A stretch of DNA of 64,000 nucleotides from Tubiluchus corallicola. Taxonomy: Eukaryota; Priapulida; Priapulimorpha; Priapulimorphida; Tubiluchidae. The notes under the pieces are model-generated. The model made no database searches. It worked only from the letters and a program-made list of their open reading frames with translations, and had not been told where the DNA came from. The position numbers and the translations under genes are program-made. Positions 25,975 to 51,400 of the stretch are shown here, piece after piece. The stretch is from NCBI GenBank assembly GCA_030141605.1, contig JAQGDQ010000707.1, positions 1-64,000 of the forward strand. Reading direction: 5' to 3'. Positions within the stretch are counted from its first letter, which is position 1; each line of letters begins with the position of its first letter.

Positions 25975-25999
<25 letters not shown>
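25842..25999 (+). repeat. 89-bp tandem duplication covering the SLCO gene A start codon
   Basis: GGAACAGCGTGTTTCAGATAAC through ATGAATGTGAGCAATACAAA occurs twice, from 25842 and from 25931. The first ATG (25887) begins a 13-codon frame that stops at 25926-25928. The second (25975) opens the transporter. Confidence 0.9.
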
Positions 26000-40609
<14,610 letters not shown>

Positions 40610-40783
40610 TCGTACGCTGATGTGTGCAGTTAGACTCACGCCTTACTTATTGTTATGAAGGAAGTTTTTAATTTAATTTACAAAAATAACAAACTATATT
40701 TGTTAGTAAATTATCATTGACAGGTTCTTGGAAGAATTGCGATCTTCTGTGTTGCTTAATTTCAACTGGCAGGATTTCTTATA

Positions 40784-41151
40784 GTACACGCACAGTTACT
40801 GTAGGTCAAAGGTTAAGTGTACCACAGCAACGCGTCTTAACTGCAACCATCAGCTGACGTGTGGGTAAAGCAAGGCCACCTGCCGCATCAGTTCAGTAAC
40901 TTCAGTTGTTTTACGTGGACTTTACTTAATTATGCATTAGTCTGTGCGTAGAGTGATTTACTAGCAGGATCTTACTTGGGAACAAGAAAAAATGAACTAG
41001 GTAAGGTTCTAGCTAGCTGTTAAAACTGTTACTATTACAATAGCTTGGGCTGCGAGGCGTTGTCAAGTGTACACAAATGCGTTGTCTGGTACACTTAACC
41101 TTTGACCTTTTCACGATCATCATCAATCGCTGCAACTGTGAAAAGGCTTAT
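40784..41151 (+). mobile_element. MITE-1 copy h (lacks only the left tip)
   Basis: GTAGGTCAAAGGTTAAGTG near the left, GTACACTTAACCTTTGACC near the right, ending AACTGTGAAAAGGCTTA. Lies about 170 bp after the SLCO gene A stop codon. Confidence 0.88.
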
Positions 41152-41190
41152 TGTATCATCTGTACCTATTGTCAAATTGTAAGATATTGT

Positions 41191-41196
41191 AATAAA
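41191..41196 (+). promoter_or_regulatory. Candidate poly(A) signal AATAAA of SLCO gene A
   Basis: First AATAAA noticed after the stop codon, 40 bp beyond MITE-1 copy h. If used, the MITE is in the 3' UTR. Confidence 0.35.
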
Positions 41197-41773
41197 TACG
41201 TTATTGTTATATTACAGGTTTCGCACAATTGTTAGTTATTTTGTCGTATCGTATTTTGTACGCTGTTGTTAAATTACAGCTTTCCACAATTGTTCAGTGT
41301 TTTGTCAAGTTGTGAGGTTAAATTGTGCAAATATTTCTGATTTTTAAGCGCGGTGTCTCTAAACTGTTATATAATTGAAATTGGTAAGTCTGTTATAAAT
41401 TGTTCCACTTTGTTCTTAGATGGGTAGAATTTTTGTACGATTGTTAAACTGCAGTACTTTTGTATGTAAACTGCAGTATTTATAAATTGTTGTTTAAAGT
41501 CTTGGTGTTAGGATGTTGCTGTAAGAATTAGTCGACGAATTCTCAGGACTGGTCCCAACAAATAAGCAGGATTTCCTTGTTATGAATATCAGAATCAGGG
41601 AGAGATTTCTTAACAGGTTCTGTTTATTTTGCTAACTTGTCATGGAGTTAAAACACTACTGTATTGTTCTTGAAATTATCACATCCAACATGTGTAAGCA
41701 GCATTATTATCATGTTTTAACATTTAAGAATTATTCTATTGCACTTTCTGCAGTGTTTAGATGTAACATGTGC

Positions 41774-43375
41774 TTCGTACAAGCTGTGTATTAATATTGT
41801 CAGCTCTTGTGGCAATCTGTGGTTTGTTATTGGGTTGTTAAGATAAATGTGATGCCAGTGGCGTAGCTAATGGGGGAGCAAGGGGAGCGACTGCTCCCTC
41901 TAGTGGTTCGTACAAGCTGTGTATTAATATTGTCAGCTCTTGTGGCAATCTGTGGTTTGTTATTGGGTTGTTAAGATAAATGTGATGCCAGTGGCGTAGC
42001 TAATGGGGGAGCAAGGGGAGCGACTGCTCCCTCTAGTGGTTCGTACAAGCTGTGTATTAATATTGTCAGCTCTTGTGGCAATCTGTGGTTTGTTATTGGG
42101 TTGTTAAGACAAATGTGATGCCAGTGGCATAGCTAATGGGGGAGCAAGGGGAGCGACTGCTCCCTCTAGTGGTTCGTACAAGCTGTGTATTAATATTGTC
42201 AGCTCTTGTGGCAATCTGTGGTTTGTTATTGGGTTGTTAAGACAAATGTGATGCCAGTGGCGTAGCTAATGGGGGGAGCAAGGGGAGCGACTGCTCCCTC
42301 TAGTGGTTCGTACAAGCTGTGTATTAATATTGTCAGCTCTTGTGGCAATCTTTGGTTTGTTATTGGGTTGTTAAGATAAATGTGATGCCAGTGGCGTAGC
42401 TAATGGGGGAGCAAGGGGAGCGACTGCTCCCTCTAGTGGTTCGTACAAGCTGTGTATTAATATTGTCAGCTCTTGTGGCAATCTGTGGTTTGTTATTGGG
42501 TTGTTAAGACAAATGTGATGCCAGTGGCGTAGCTAATGGGGGGAGCAAGGGGAGCGACTGCTCCCTCTAGTGGTTCGTACAAGCTGTGTATTAATATTGT
42601 CAGCTCTTGTGGCAATCTTTGGTTTGTTATTGGGTTGTTAAGATAAATGTGATGCCAGTGGCGTAACTAATGGGGGAGCAAGGGGAGCGACTGCTCCCTC
42701 TAGTGGTTCGTACAAGCTGTGTATTAATATTGTCAGCTCTTGTGGCAATCTTTGGTTTGTTATTGGGTTGTTAAGATAAATGTGATGCCAGTGGCGTAGC
42801 TAATGGGGGAGCAAGGGGAGCGACTGCTCCCTCTAGTGGTTCGTACAAGCTGTGTATTAATATTGTCAGCTCTTGTGGCAATCTTTGGTTTGTTATTGGG
42901 TTGTTAAGATAAATGTGATGCCAGTGGCATAGCTAATGGGGGAGCAAGGGGAGCGACTGCTCCCTCTAGTGGTTCGTACAAGCTGTGTATTAATATTGTC
43001 AGCTCTTGTGGCAATCTTTGGTTTGTTATTGGGTTGTTAAGATAAATGTGATGCCAGTGGCATAGCTAATGGGGGAGCAAGGGGAGCGACTGCTCCCTCT
43101 AGTGGTTCGTACAAGCTGTGTATTAATATTGTCAGCTCTTGTGGCAATCTTTGGTTTGTTATTGGGTTGTTAAGATAAATGTGATGCCAGTGGCATAGCT
43201 AATGGGGGAGCAAGGGGAGCGACTGCTCCCTCTAGTGGTTCGTACAAGCTGTGTATTAATATTGTCAGCTCTTGTGGCAATCTTTGGTTTGTTATTGGGT
43301 TGTTAAGATAAATGTGATGCCAGTGGCATAGCTAATGGGGGGAGCAAGGGTAGCGACTGCTCCCTCTAGTGGTTT
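41774..43375. repeat. 133-bp minisatellite, about 12 copies
   Basis: The unit contains TTCGTACAAGCTGTGTATTA, CAGCTCTTGTGGCAATCT, GATGCCAGTGGCGTAGCTAA and GGGGGAGCAAGGGGAGCGAC TGCTCCCTCTAGTGG. Starts at 41851, 41984 and so on. The array's right end continues into sequence related to 33380-33482, so it grew from a transposon end. Confidence 0.96.
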
Positions 43376-43799
43376 GTTTTTCAAAATTGGTGCCTTTCCA
43401 ATAATTTTTTACTTCACTTGTGCAATTGCTGAATGATCATTTAATTGGCTGAATTTGATAAAGTCCTGCTTTCGTTCTGCAATGGACGAGGATAGATTGT
43501 CTGGGTTAGTTTTGCTCTCCAGTGAAAGAGAGTGGTTACTCAGGTGGTTTATAATAAAGTTATAGATTATTTTGCTGGAATGAAGCCTAGATGAAAGAGA
43601 CTGTTGTAGTTCCTTCATCTTACATTTTTCACAATAATTCATTTTGTTTTCATTTTACGTTTAAAATTAAAATAATTAAACAACTCACCAGTTTCTATTA
43701 TGTTTTAAGATTTACGAACTTACTGTAAAACTTTTAATTGTGTTTTGATTTTAAACACAAAATTAAAATGTATAATCAGTTCTTTAGAAATCATTTAAG
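43376..43799. other. Spacer between arrays
   Basis: AT-rich; 43376-43460 continues the transposon-like sequence (TTTTTCAAAATTGGTGCC). No gene recognised. Confidence 0.45.
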
Positions 43800-44455
43800 A
43801 TGTGTCGTGTCTTTTTTATGTGCTTGCTCCCCCTAACTTTAGAACCTGGCTATGCCCCTGTCACAGTGTCTCTTATGTGCTTGCTCCCCCTAACTTTAGA
43901 ACCTGGCTATGCCCCTGTCACAGTGTCTTTTTTATGTGCTTGCCCCCCTAACTTTAGAACCTGGCTACGCCCCTGTCACAGTGTCTTTTTATGTGCTTGC
44001 CCCCCTAACTTTAGAACCTGGCTATGCCCTGTCACAGTGTCTTTTTTATGTGCTTGCCCCCCTAACTTTAGAACCTGGCTACCCCTGTCACAGTGTCTTT
44101 ATGTGCCCTGTCACAGTGTCTTTTTATGTGCTTGCCCCCCTAACTTTAGAACCTGGCTACGCCCCTGTCACAGTGTCTTTTTATGTGCTTTCCCCCTAAC
44201 TTTAGAACCTGGCTACGCCCCTGTCACAGTGTCTTTTTATGTGCTTCCCCCTAACTTTAGAACCTGGCTATGCCCCTGTCACAGTGTCTCTTATGTGCTT
44301 GCTCCCCCTAACTTTAGAACCTGGCTACGCCCCTGTCACAGTGTCTCTTATGTGCTTGCCCCCCTAACTTTAGAACCTGGCTACGCCCCTGTCACAGTGT
44401 CTCTTATGTGCTTGCCCCCCCCTAACTTTAGAACCTGGCTATGCCCCTGTGTGTT
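43800..44455. repeat. About 58-61 bp minisatellite, about 11 copies
   Basis: The unit carries CCCCCTAACTTTAGAACCTG, GCTACGCCCCTGTCACAGTG and TCTTTTTATGTGCTTGC. Reverse reading gives ACAGGGGCGTAGCCAGG. A related array is at 46797-47470. Confidence 0.95.
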
Positions 44456-45049
44456 ACTTTAATTGATTTATGAATATTGTTTATGCAATGATATGATTTT
44501 CATGGGAGACATGTTCAGGTCATAGAGAATGTTTTTCATCTTGTATTCTCAGTTCGAGGCCTGGTTAAATTTATCCAGTTGTATTTTAACATTGCAGACT
44601 TAGAGGCAGACATTTATACTGGGCAGACTGGCGGTGTGATATAATGTCATGAAACTAGAATTGTTTAAACTTTTTTAAAATGTTGGAGATTCAGTTGGTC
44701 AAGCTAGCTCAATTGTGTAAAAGATTACTTTATTTTTTGGTATACATTATGGTAGTATTATTGTTTATGTATATATGTTTTGAAATTGTGTATCGTATAA
44801 CTTTGTTGTTGTTGATGGACAGGTGTAGAGAAGTATATTATTTTTTATAGGGTAAATTTTCCAATTTATTTCTTTTGTGGCTCAAATATACTTACTATTT
44901 TGCCTACTCCATTTTACACTATTCTAATAAAAAGTACTTGTTATTATGTAAGTTAATTGTACGTATTAAATTTGTTTTTTGAATTAATTTCATCTAGAAG
45001 GTTTGTTAGATCTTAATTTTTTCATAATGTGGTCACAGAGTTTGAGTGA
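44456..45049. other. Spacer between arrays
   Basis: AT-rich unique sequence, nothing recognised. Confidence 0.5.
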
Positions 45050-45418
45050 ATTTTAATGGAATTGTGGGAGGTGGTATGGAATTGTGGGATACGCTATGGA
45101 ATCATGTGATATGGTACAGAATTGTGGGTTATGGAATGGAATTGTGGGTTGTGCTATGGAATTGTTGGATATGGAATGGAATTGTGGGATACGCTATGGA
45201 ATTGTGGGATACGCTATGGAATCATGCGATATGGTACAGAATTGTGGGATGTGCTATGGAATTGTGGGATATGGTACAGAATTGTGGGATATGAAATGGA
45301 TTTGTGGGATGTGCTATGGAATTGTGGGATATGGAATGGAATTGTGGGATATGGAATTGAATTGTATGATGTGCTATGGAATTGTGGGATATGCTATGGA
45401 ATTGTGGGATATGTTATT
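45050..45418. repeat. 20-bp minisatellite, about 18 copies
   Basis: Unit ATGGAATTGTGGGATATGCT with variants (ATCATG, ACAGAATT). The period is exactly 20, so the plus-strand frames rotate. Confidence 0.95.
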
Positions 45419-46138
45419 GATGCACGATTATCATGCTCTCGGACATTATTATCATCATACAGACGAAACAATGAAAGGTTTTTCATTTTTTGTAAATGAA
45501 CTGTAACCACTGTAACCAGTTTTGAAGGTTCAAGCAGCTTGTTTATAATTTCCATGCAAATCTGTTGAGAACTTGGTCTTGCATTTAAAATTCGCTTTGT
45601 TTAGAAATTTTTCCATTTCATTTAAAAAAATTCTCAATTTTCATACAGATCTTAAACAATTTTTTCCACTTTTCAGCCTAGCTTTTTTGTTCAGGTGCAG
45701 GATTATTCCAGATTTTTTGCAATTCTGAATCTAGCCTTTTTTCTGGCTTTTCTTTAATGGCATTATTAGTTCAGTATTAGCTCAGTAGATGGCGACACTA
45801 TATTGCACAAAATATTATACAGAATGTGCTCAATGTGAAAAGAGATCCATATCAACAATAAACAGAATTCAATTTCTAAAGAAGCTGTTTGTTGTCCAGA
45901 CGTGTTTGCAAGTGAGTTGCACTGATTGGTTAATGATAATTAATGTTAATGATAGTTAATGTTAATGATAGTTAATGTTAGCCACTGCTGGTTAAACATT
46001 AACAAATTGGTAAGATTTGGCAGAGTGCTTTATTTAGAGACTTGGGAATTTCTGTTTGCATGTGTGAAAGTAATTGACATGCATCTGAGAGCTAATATGT
46101 GTTCGACAAACATTGCAGGTTTTGTGTGTTGTGGAAGC
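45419..46138. other. Spacer between arrays
   Basis: No gene. A short GTTAATGATAGTTAAT repeat (about three units) lies at 45930-45980. Confidence 0.5.
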
Positions 46139-46790
46139 CTGCAGTTTTTGTATGTGGTTTAAAAACATTGTAGTTTTTATGTGTGTTCTGAAAGCTTTGC
46201 AGTTTTTGTATGTGGTTTAAAAACATTGTAGTTTTTATGTGTGTTCTGAAAGCCTTGCAGTTTTTGTATGTGGTTTAAAAACATTGTAGTTTTTATGTGT
46301 GTTCTGAAAGCCTTGCAGTTTTTGTATGTGGTTTAAAAACATTGTAGTTTTTATGTGTGTTCTGAAACCTTGCAGTTTTTGTATGTGGTTTAAAAACATT
46401 GTAGTTTTTATGTGTGTTCTGAAAGCCTTGCAGTTTTTGTATGTGTTTTAAAAACATTGTAGTTTTATGTGTGTTCTGAAAGCTTGCAGTTTTTGCATGT
46501 AGTTTAAAAACATTGTAGTTTTTATGTGTGTTCTGAAAGCTTGCAGTTTTTGCATGTGGTTTAAAAACATTGTAGTTTTTATGTGTGTTCTGAAAGCTTG
46601 CAGTTTTTGCATGTGGTTTAAAAACATTGTAGTTTTTATGTGTGTTCTGAAAGCTTGCAGTTTTTGCATGTGGTTTAAAAACATTGTAGTTTTTATGTGT
46701 GTTCTGAAAGCCTGCAATTTTTGTATGTGGCTTAAAAACATTGTAGTTTTTACGTGTGTTCTGAAAACCTGCAATTTTTGTATGTGGCTT
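46139..46790. repeat. 57-58 bp minisatellite, about 11 copies
   Basis: Unit GCAGTTTTTGTATGTGGTTT, AAAAACATTGTAGTTTTTAT, GTGTGTTCTGAAAGCCTT. The 57-bp variants leave the plus-strand frame open as a 19-residue Cys/Phe-rich repeat, which is not credited as a gene. Confidence 0.95.
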
Positions 46791-46796
46791 TGTATG

Positions 46797-47470
46797 TTGC
46801 CCCCCCTAACTTTAGAACCTGTTGCTCCCCCTAACTTTAGAACCTGGCTACGCCCCGGTCACAGTGTCTTTTTCATGTGCTTGCCCCCCTTAACTTTAGA
46901 ACCTGGCTACGCTCCTGTCACAGTGTCTTTTTTATGTGCTTGCTCCCCCTCACTTTAGAACCTGGCTACGCCCCTGTCACAGTGTCTTTTTCATGTGCTT
47001 GCCCTCCTAACTTTCGAACCTGTTGCTCCTAACTTTAGAACCTGGCTACGCTCCTGTCACAGTGTCTTTTTTATGTGCTTGCCCCCCTAACTTTAGAACC
47101 TGGCTACACCCCTGTCACGGTGTCTTTTACGTGCTTGCTCCCCCTAACTTTAGAACCTGGCTACGCCCCGGTCACAGTGTCTTTTTCATGTGCTTGCCCC
47201 CCTTAACTTTAGAACCTGGCTACGCCCCTGTCACAGTGTCTTTTTCATGTGCTTGCCCCCCTTAACTTTAGAACCTGGCTACGCCCCGGTCACAGTGTCT
47301 TTTTCATGTGCTTGCCCCCCTAAACTTTAGAACCTGGCTACGCCCCGGTCACAGTGTCTTTTTCATGTGCTTGCCCCCCCCCCCCCTTAACTTTAGAACC
47401 TGGCTACACCCCTGTCACAGTGTCTTTTTTATGTGCCCCCCTAACTTTATAACCTGGCTACGCCCCTGAT
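46797..47470. repeat. About 60-bp minisatellite, about 11 copies, same family as 43800-44455
   Basis: CCCCCTAACTTTAGAACCTG plus GCTACGCCCC[TG]GTCACAGTG. Starts directly after the unrelated 58-bp array. Confidence 0.95.
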
Positions 47471-47837
47471 AGTAGAGATATTGAATATATAATGAGATAT
47501 ACATGAATGTACCATATTGTATGTATAATCTCTTAACTATTCCACGCTGTTACAGCTTACATGAGTCGTGGTTGATAAGCCTATTCACAAGAGTCATGCA
47601 TCATAAGCCTTGCTCACTTCACTGGCTTGTGCACTCGTGAATTAGAGTGGCGTGATTTCACCTACATGCTCTTATCATTAATGTATTTACATTCATATAG
47701 GATGACGGGTAAACATTAGCAGATTTGCACAGCACGATGGCTAATGTAGACGAATTATTAACTGCACTCCCTCGGTGTGTGATGGACAGCAGAGACAATG
47801 TGTGTTAATCGTGATCACAGCTAAAGTTACCGATACA
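47471..47837 (+). other. 5' flank of SLCO gene B
   Basis: Unique sequence with no clear TATA box. A non-ATG open frame upstream of 47838 is not aligned to gene A. Confidence 0.4.
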
Positions 47838-48477
47838 ATGAATGAAAGTAATGCAAACAAGGTTGCTCCGCTGGGTAACTCGGCGGAGAAACCCGGATTA
47901 GACGTGGACGATGCACCGGAGCACACTTTCGGATGGTTTTCCTACAAGCCGCATAGCCTGCAGAGATTCTGTCATCCTAAATGGTTTCTCTTTTGGGTTT
48001 CGTGGAGCGGTGCTCTCCAGGGGATGATCGTGAACGGACTGGTCGCCGTCGTCATCACTACGCTCGAACAACGTTTCTCAATGAGTAGTTCCGAGTCGGG
48101 TTTAATTGCCAGTTGCTATGACATTGCTTCTGTGATATGTTCATTACCAGTGAGTTACATTGGTGCAACTAAGCACAAACCGAGGATTATTAGCTTCGGG
48201 ATGGTGCTCATGGGCGTCGGTGCATTTGTGTTTTATTTGCCGCATTTTACGACGGATTTCTACGTACCGACCGTGACGAATTCTTCCGAACATTTGTGCG
48301 ATAACACGACAATGGATGATTTGTGTGACGAGCAATCGGATCGTAGTCTTAACAGCTACAAATACGTCTTCTATCTTGCACAGTTCTTGGTTGGAGTTGG
48401 TTGTTCAAGTTTCTACACGCTCGGGGTTGCGTTTCTGGACGACAACGTACGACCGAAGGTAGTCTCCGTGTATGTAG
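47838..48477 (+). CDS. SLCO4-like: SLCO gene B exon 1
   Basis: ATG chosen by alignment to gene A (MNESNAN). Donor GTAAGA at 48478, phase 1. 48052-48191 is nearly identical to gene A. Confidence 0.9.
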
Positions 48478-51400
48478 GTAAGAGTAATTCAGATAACCCC
48501 AATAAGCCTTTTCACAGTTTCGTTCTTGTAGGTCAAAGGTTAAATGTACCACAACAACACGTCTTAACTACAATCATCACGTGACGTGTAGGTAAAGCAA
48601 AGCCGTCTGCCACTTCAGTTTTGTAACTTCAGTTGTTTTATGTGGATTATACTTCATTAGTCTGTGCGTAGAGTGATTTACTAGCAGGATCTTGCTTGGT
48701 TACAAGAAAAAAATGAACTAGGCAAGGTTCTAGCTAACTGTTAAAACTGTTACTGTTGCAAAGCATGGACTGCGAGGTGTTGTCAAGTGTGCATAAAAGC
48801 GTTGTCTGGTACACTTAACCTTTGACCTTTCCACGATCATCATCAATCGCTGCAACTGTGAAAAGGCTTATTGTATTAAAAATAATTCAGATCTTTTCAG
48901 GTTGTTGATGTCTGTAAGCCCAACTTCTGTATGAAAATCTTCAAAATGTGTAACCCGACCAGTCATACAGCAGACGACAGAGTAACCCAACCAGTCATAC
49001 GGCAGATGACAGAGTAACCCGACCACTCATACAGCAGACGACAGAGTAACCCGACCAGTCGTACAGCAGACGACAGAGTAACCCGACCAGTCATACATCA
49101 GACGACAGAGTAACACGACCAGTCATACAGCAGATGACAGAGTAACACGACCAGTCATACAGCAGATGACAGAGTAACCCGACCAGTCATACAGCAGATG
49201 ACAGAGTAACCCGACCAGTCATACATCAGACGACAGAGTAACCCGACCAGTCATACATCAGACGACAGAGTAACCACATCAGTATTACAGCAGATGACAG
49301 AGTAACCCGACCAGTCATACGGCAGATGACAGAGTAACCCGACCAGTCATACGGCAGATGACAGAGTAACCCGACCAGTCATACGGCAGATGACAGAGTA
49401 ACCCCACCAGTCATACAGCAGATGACAGAGTAACCCGACCAGTCATACATCAGATGCAGAGTAACACTCAGTATAATACTCTTATAACAAGTATAAAAGT
49501 ATATTGGTTCCCGTGTGTAGTATATTTGTGTGTATTACGCTTCTACATGGATTTTAGTACAATAATTTAGTGTAATGAATTACCTATCTGCAGCTTGTGT
49601 TGATTGAATTTATGTCACCATTTTACATGTTGGGTGTCTGCGTGAGATGCTGCAATCTTAGAAAACCAGATAAAGCAAAACTAGAAAGTGTTTTGTTGTA
49701 AGAAGACACTTACTGGCATTGACAAATCTTACGTTTCACAGAAAAATAACGCGACTGGTTCGTTTTGTTTAAGGGCTTACACATACACTATGTTCTTACT
49801 TGGGCTAAATTTCAAAATTGAAGAACTTCCAGAATTTGGCCCCCGCTGAATTAGGCACCCTAGGCAACTGCCTAGTTTGCCTAAAGGTGGAGCCAGTCCT
49901 GATTGTTATCTCTTTGTCTAGTGCTGTTACATTCATGATTTCGTGTTTTTCATGTAGTTATGCTTCATGTTTTTATGTAGTTATGTGTTTCATGTTCTGA
50001 TTTCATGTTTTTATGTAGTTATGTTTTATGTTCCGAATTCATGTTTTTTTATGTAGTTGTGTTTTATGTTCTGATTTCATGTTTTTATGTAGTTATGTGT
50101 TTCATGTTCTGAATTTATGTTTTTTGATGTAGTTATGTTTTATGTTCTGATTTCATGTTTTTTGTGCAGTTGTGTGTTTATGTTCTGAATTCGTGTTCTA
50201 TGTAGTTATGTTTCTTTTTCTAATTTTATGTTTCTTGATGTGGTTATGTTTTATGTTCTGGTTTTATAAAACAATTGTTCTTTCAGGGATCTATTACACC
50301 ATGACTATTGTTGGACCAGCCATTGGCTACATGGGCGGAGGGTGGTTATTATCCATCTACGTTGACGCCCCGGGCAAAGACCCCGATGAGTAAGCATTAT
50401 AACACATACAGAGTCTTTTGCTTTTGGAAAAAGTAAAAATATGCTGCAAAATTGAGAGATTTCAGAATTTTTCACAAATCAGACCAAGGTTCGGATCTAT
50501 GGCTGAATTTCAGGAGATTGGTGGTCAAATCAGGAGTGGTGGTAGCCCAAAATGAAACTTCGTAATGGCAAAATAACAATGTCTTTCTAGTTTGTGTGAG
50601 ACACCATTGTTTATGCATTCAATTGAATATCTATAGTGTTACCTGTAAACTGTCAACTTTAAATTCCAGTTGTCTGTCTTGGGTTTCTCAACCCCCTTGA
50701 GTTTTTTCTTGTTTATATTTTAAAAAATCAGTTTTGAATTGAGTTTTCTTTGTGTTCCAGGTTCAGTTTGACTCCTACCAGCAGTGCCTGGATTGGGGCA
50801 TGGTGGATAGGCTTTTTCCTAGGGTCATTTCTCTGTTGGTTTGCTGCTATTCCGATGTTTGGAATGCCCCACGATTTACCGGGTAAGTGTGGCTATTACT
50901 GCGGGAAAATTGCATCCTTTGGACCGTATAATTCTTCTCTTATGCTATAACAGCTATAATTGACACAATTATACTGTATCTCAGGGGTTTTCAAGTGTTT
51001 AGCTTGGATTGTGTGCACAACCTACTTACCTGTAGGTAATTTACACATTCAATATTCATGCACGCATGTCGTGGGAATTTAGTTCCTGTGATTTGTTGTA
51101 AATTCTTATCAAGATCTCGTAGACACTCATAGAACTGAGTTAAAATGTGAAACTAGTCGCCAAGGCCGCAAAATACTAATTATTAACTTCATAATTAACA
51201 TTTCCTGGCTGGTTAGTTGAGTTAATAGTGATTGTTAGTGAAGTAGCATGTGTCCCGATTATTAACTGGATGCTGCATATGACAGTTGAAAACTCTATGT
51301 TCTGAAACATGACATACGTGTCCTTTTTTGAATTGTTTGGATACGTGTTATGAAATATCAGAAGCTGCATTAATTGCAGACACTCTCATCTCATGATTAA

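Noticed and set aside
43800-44462. 220-codon open frame
   Set aside because: Translation of a 58-61 bp minisatellite with frequent length changes; no domain.
44540-44600. GTTCGAGGC, tRNA T-loop-like
   Set aside because: No A box or foldable acceptor stem at the right distance; same conclusion for ATTCGAGGC at 56640.
45046-45506. Trp/Cys/Gly-rich frames
   Set aside because: 20-bp repeat read in rotating frames.
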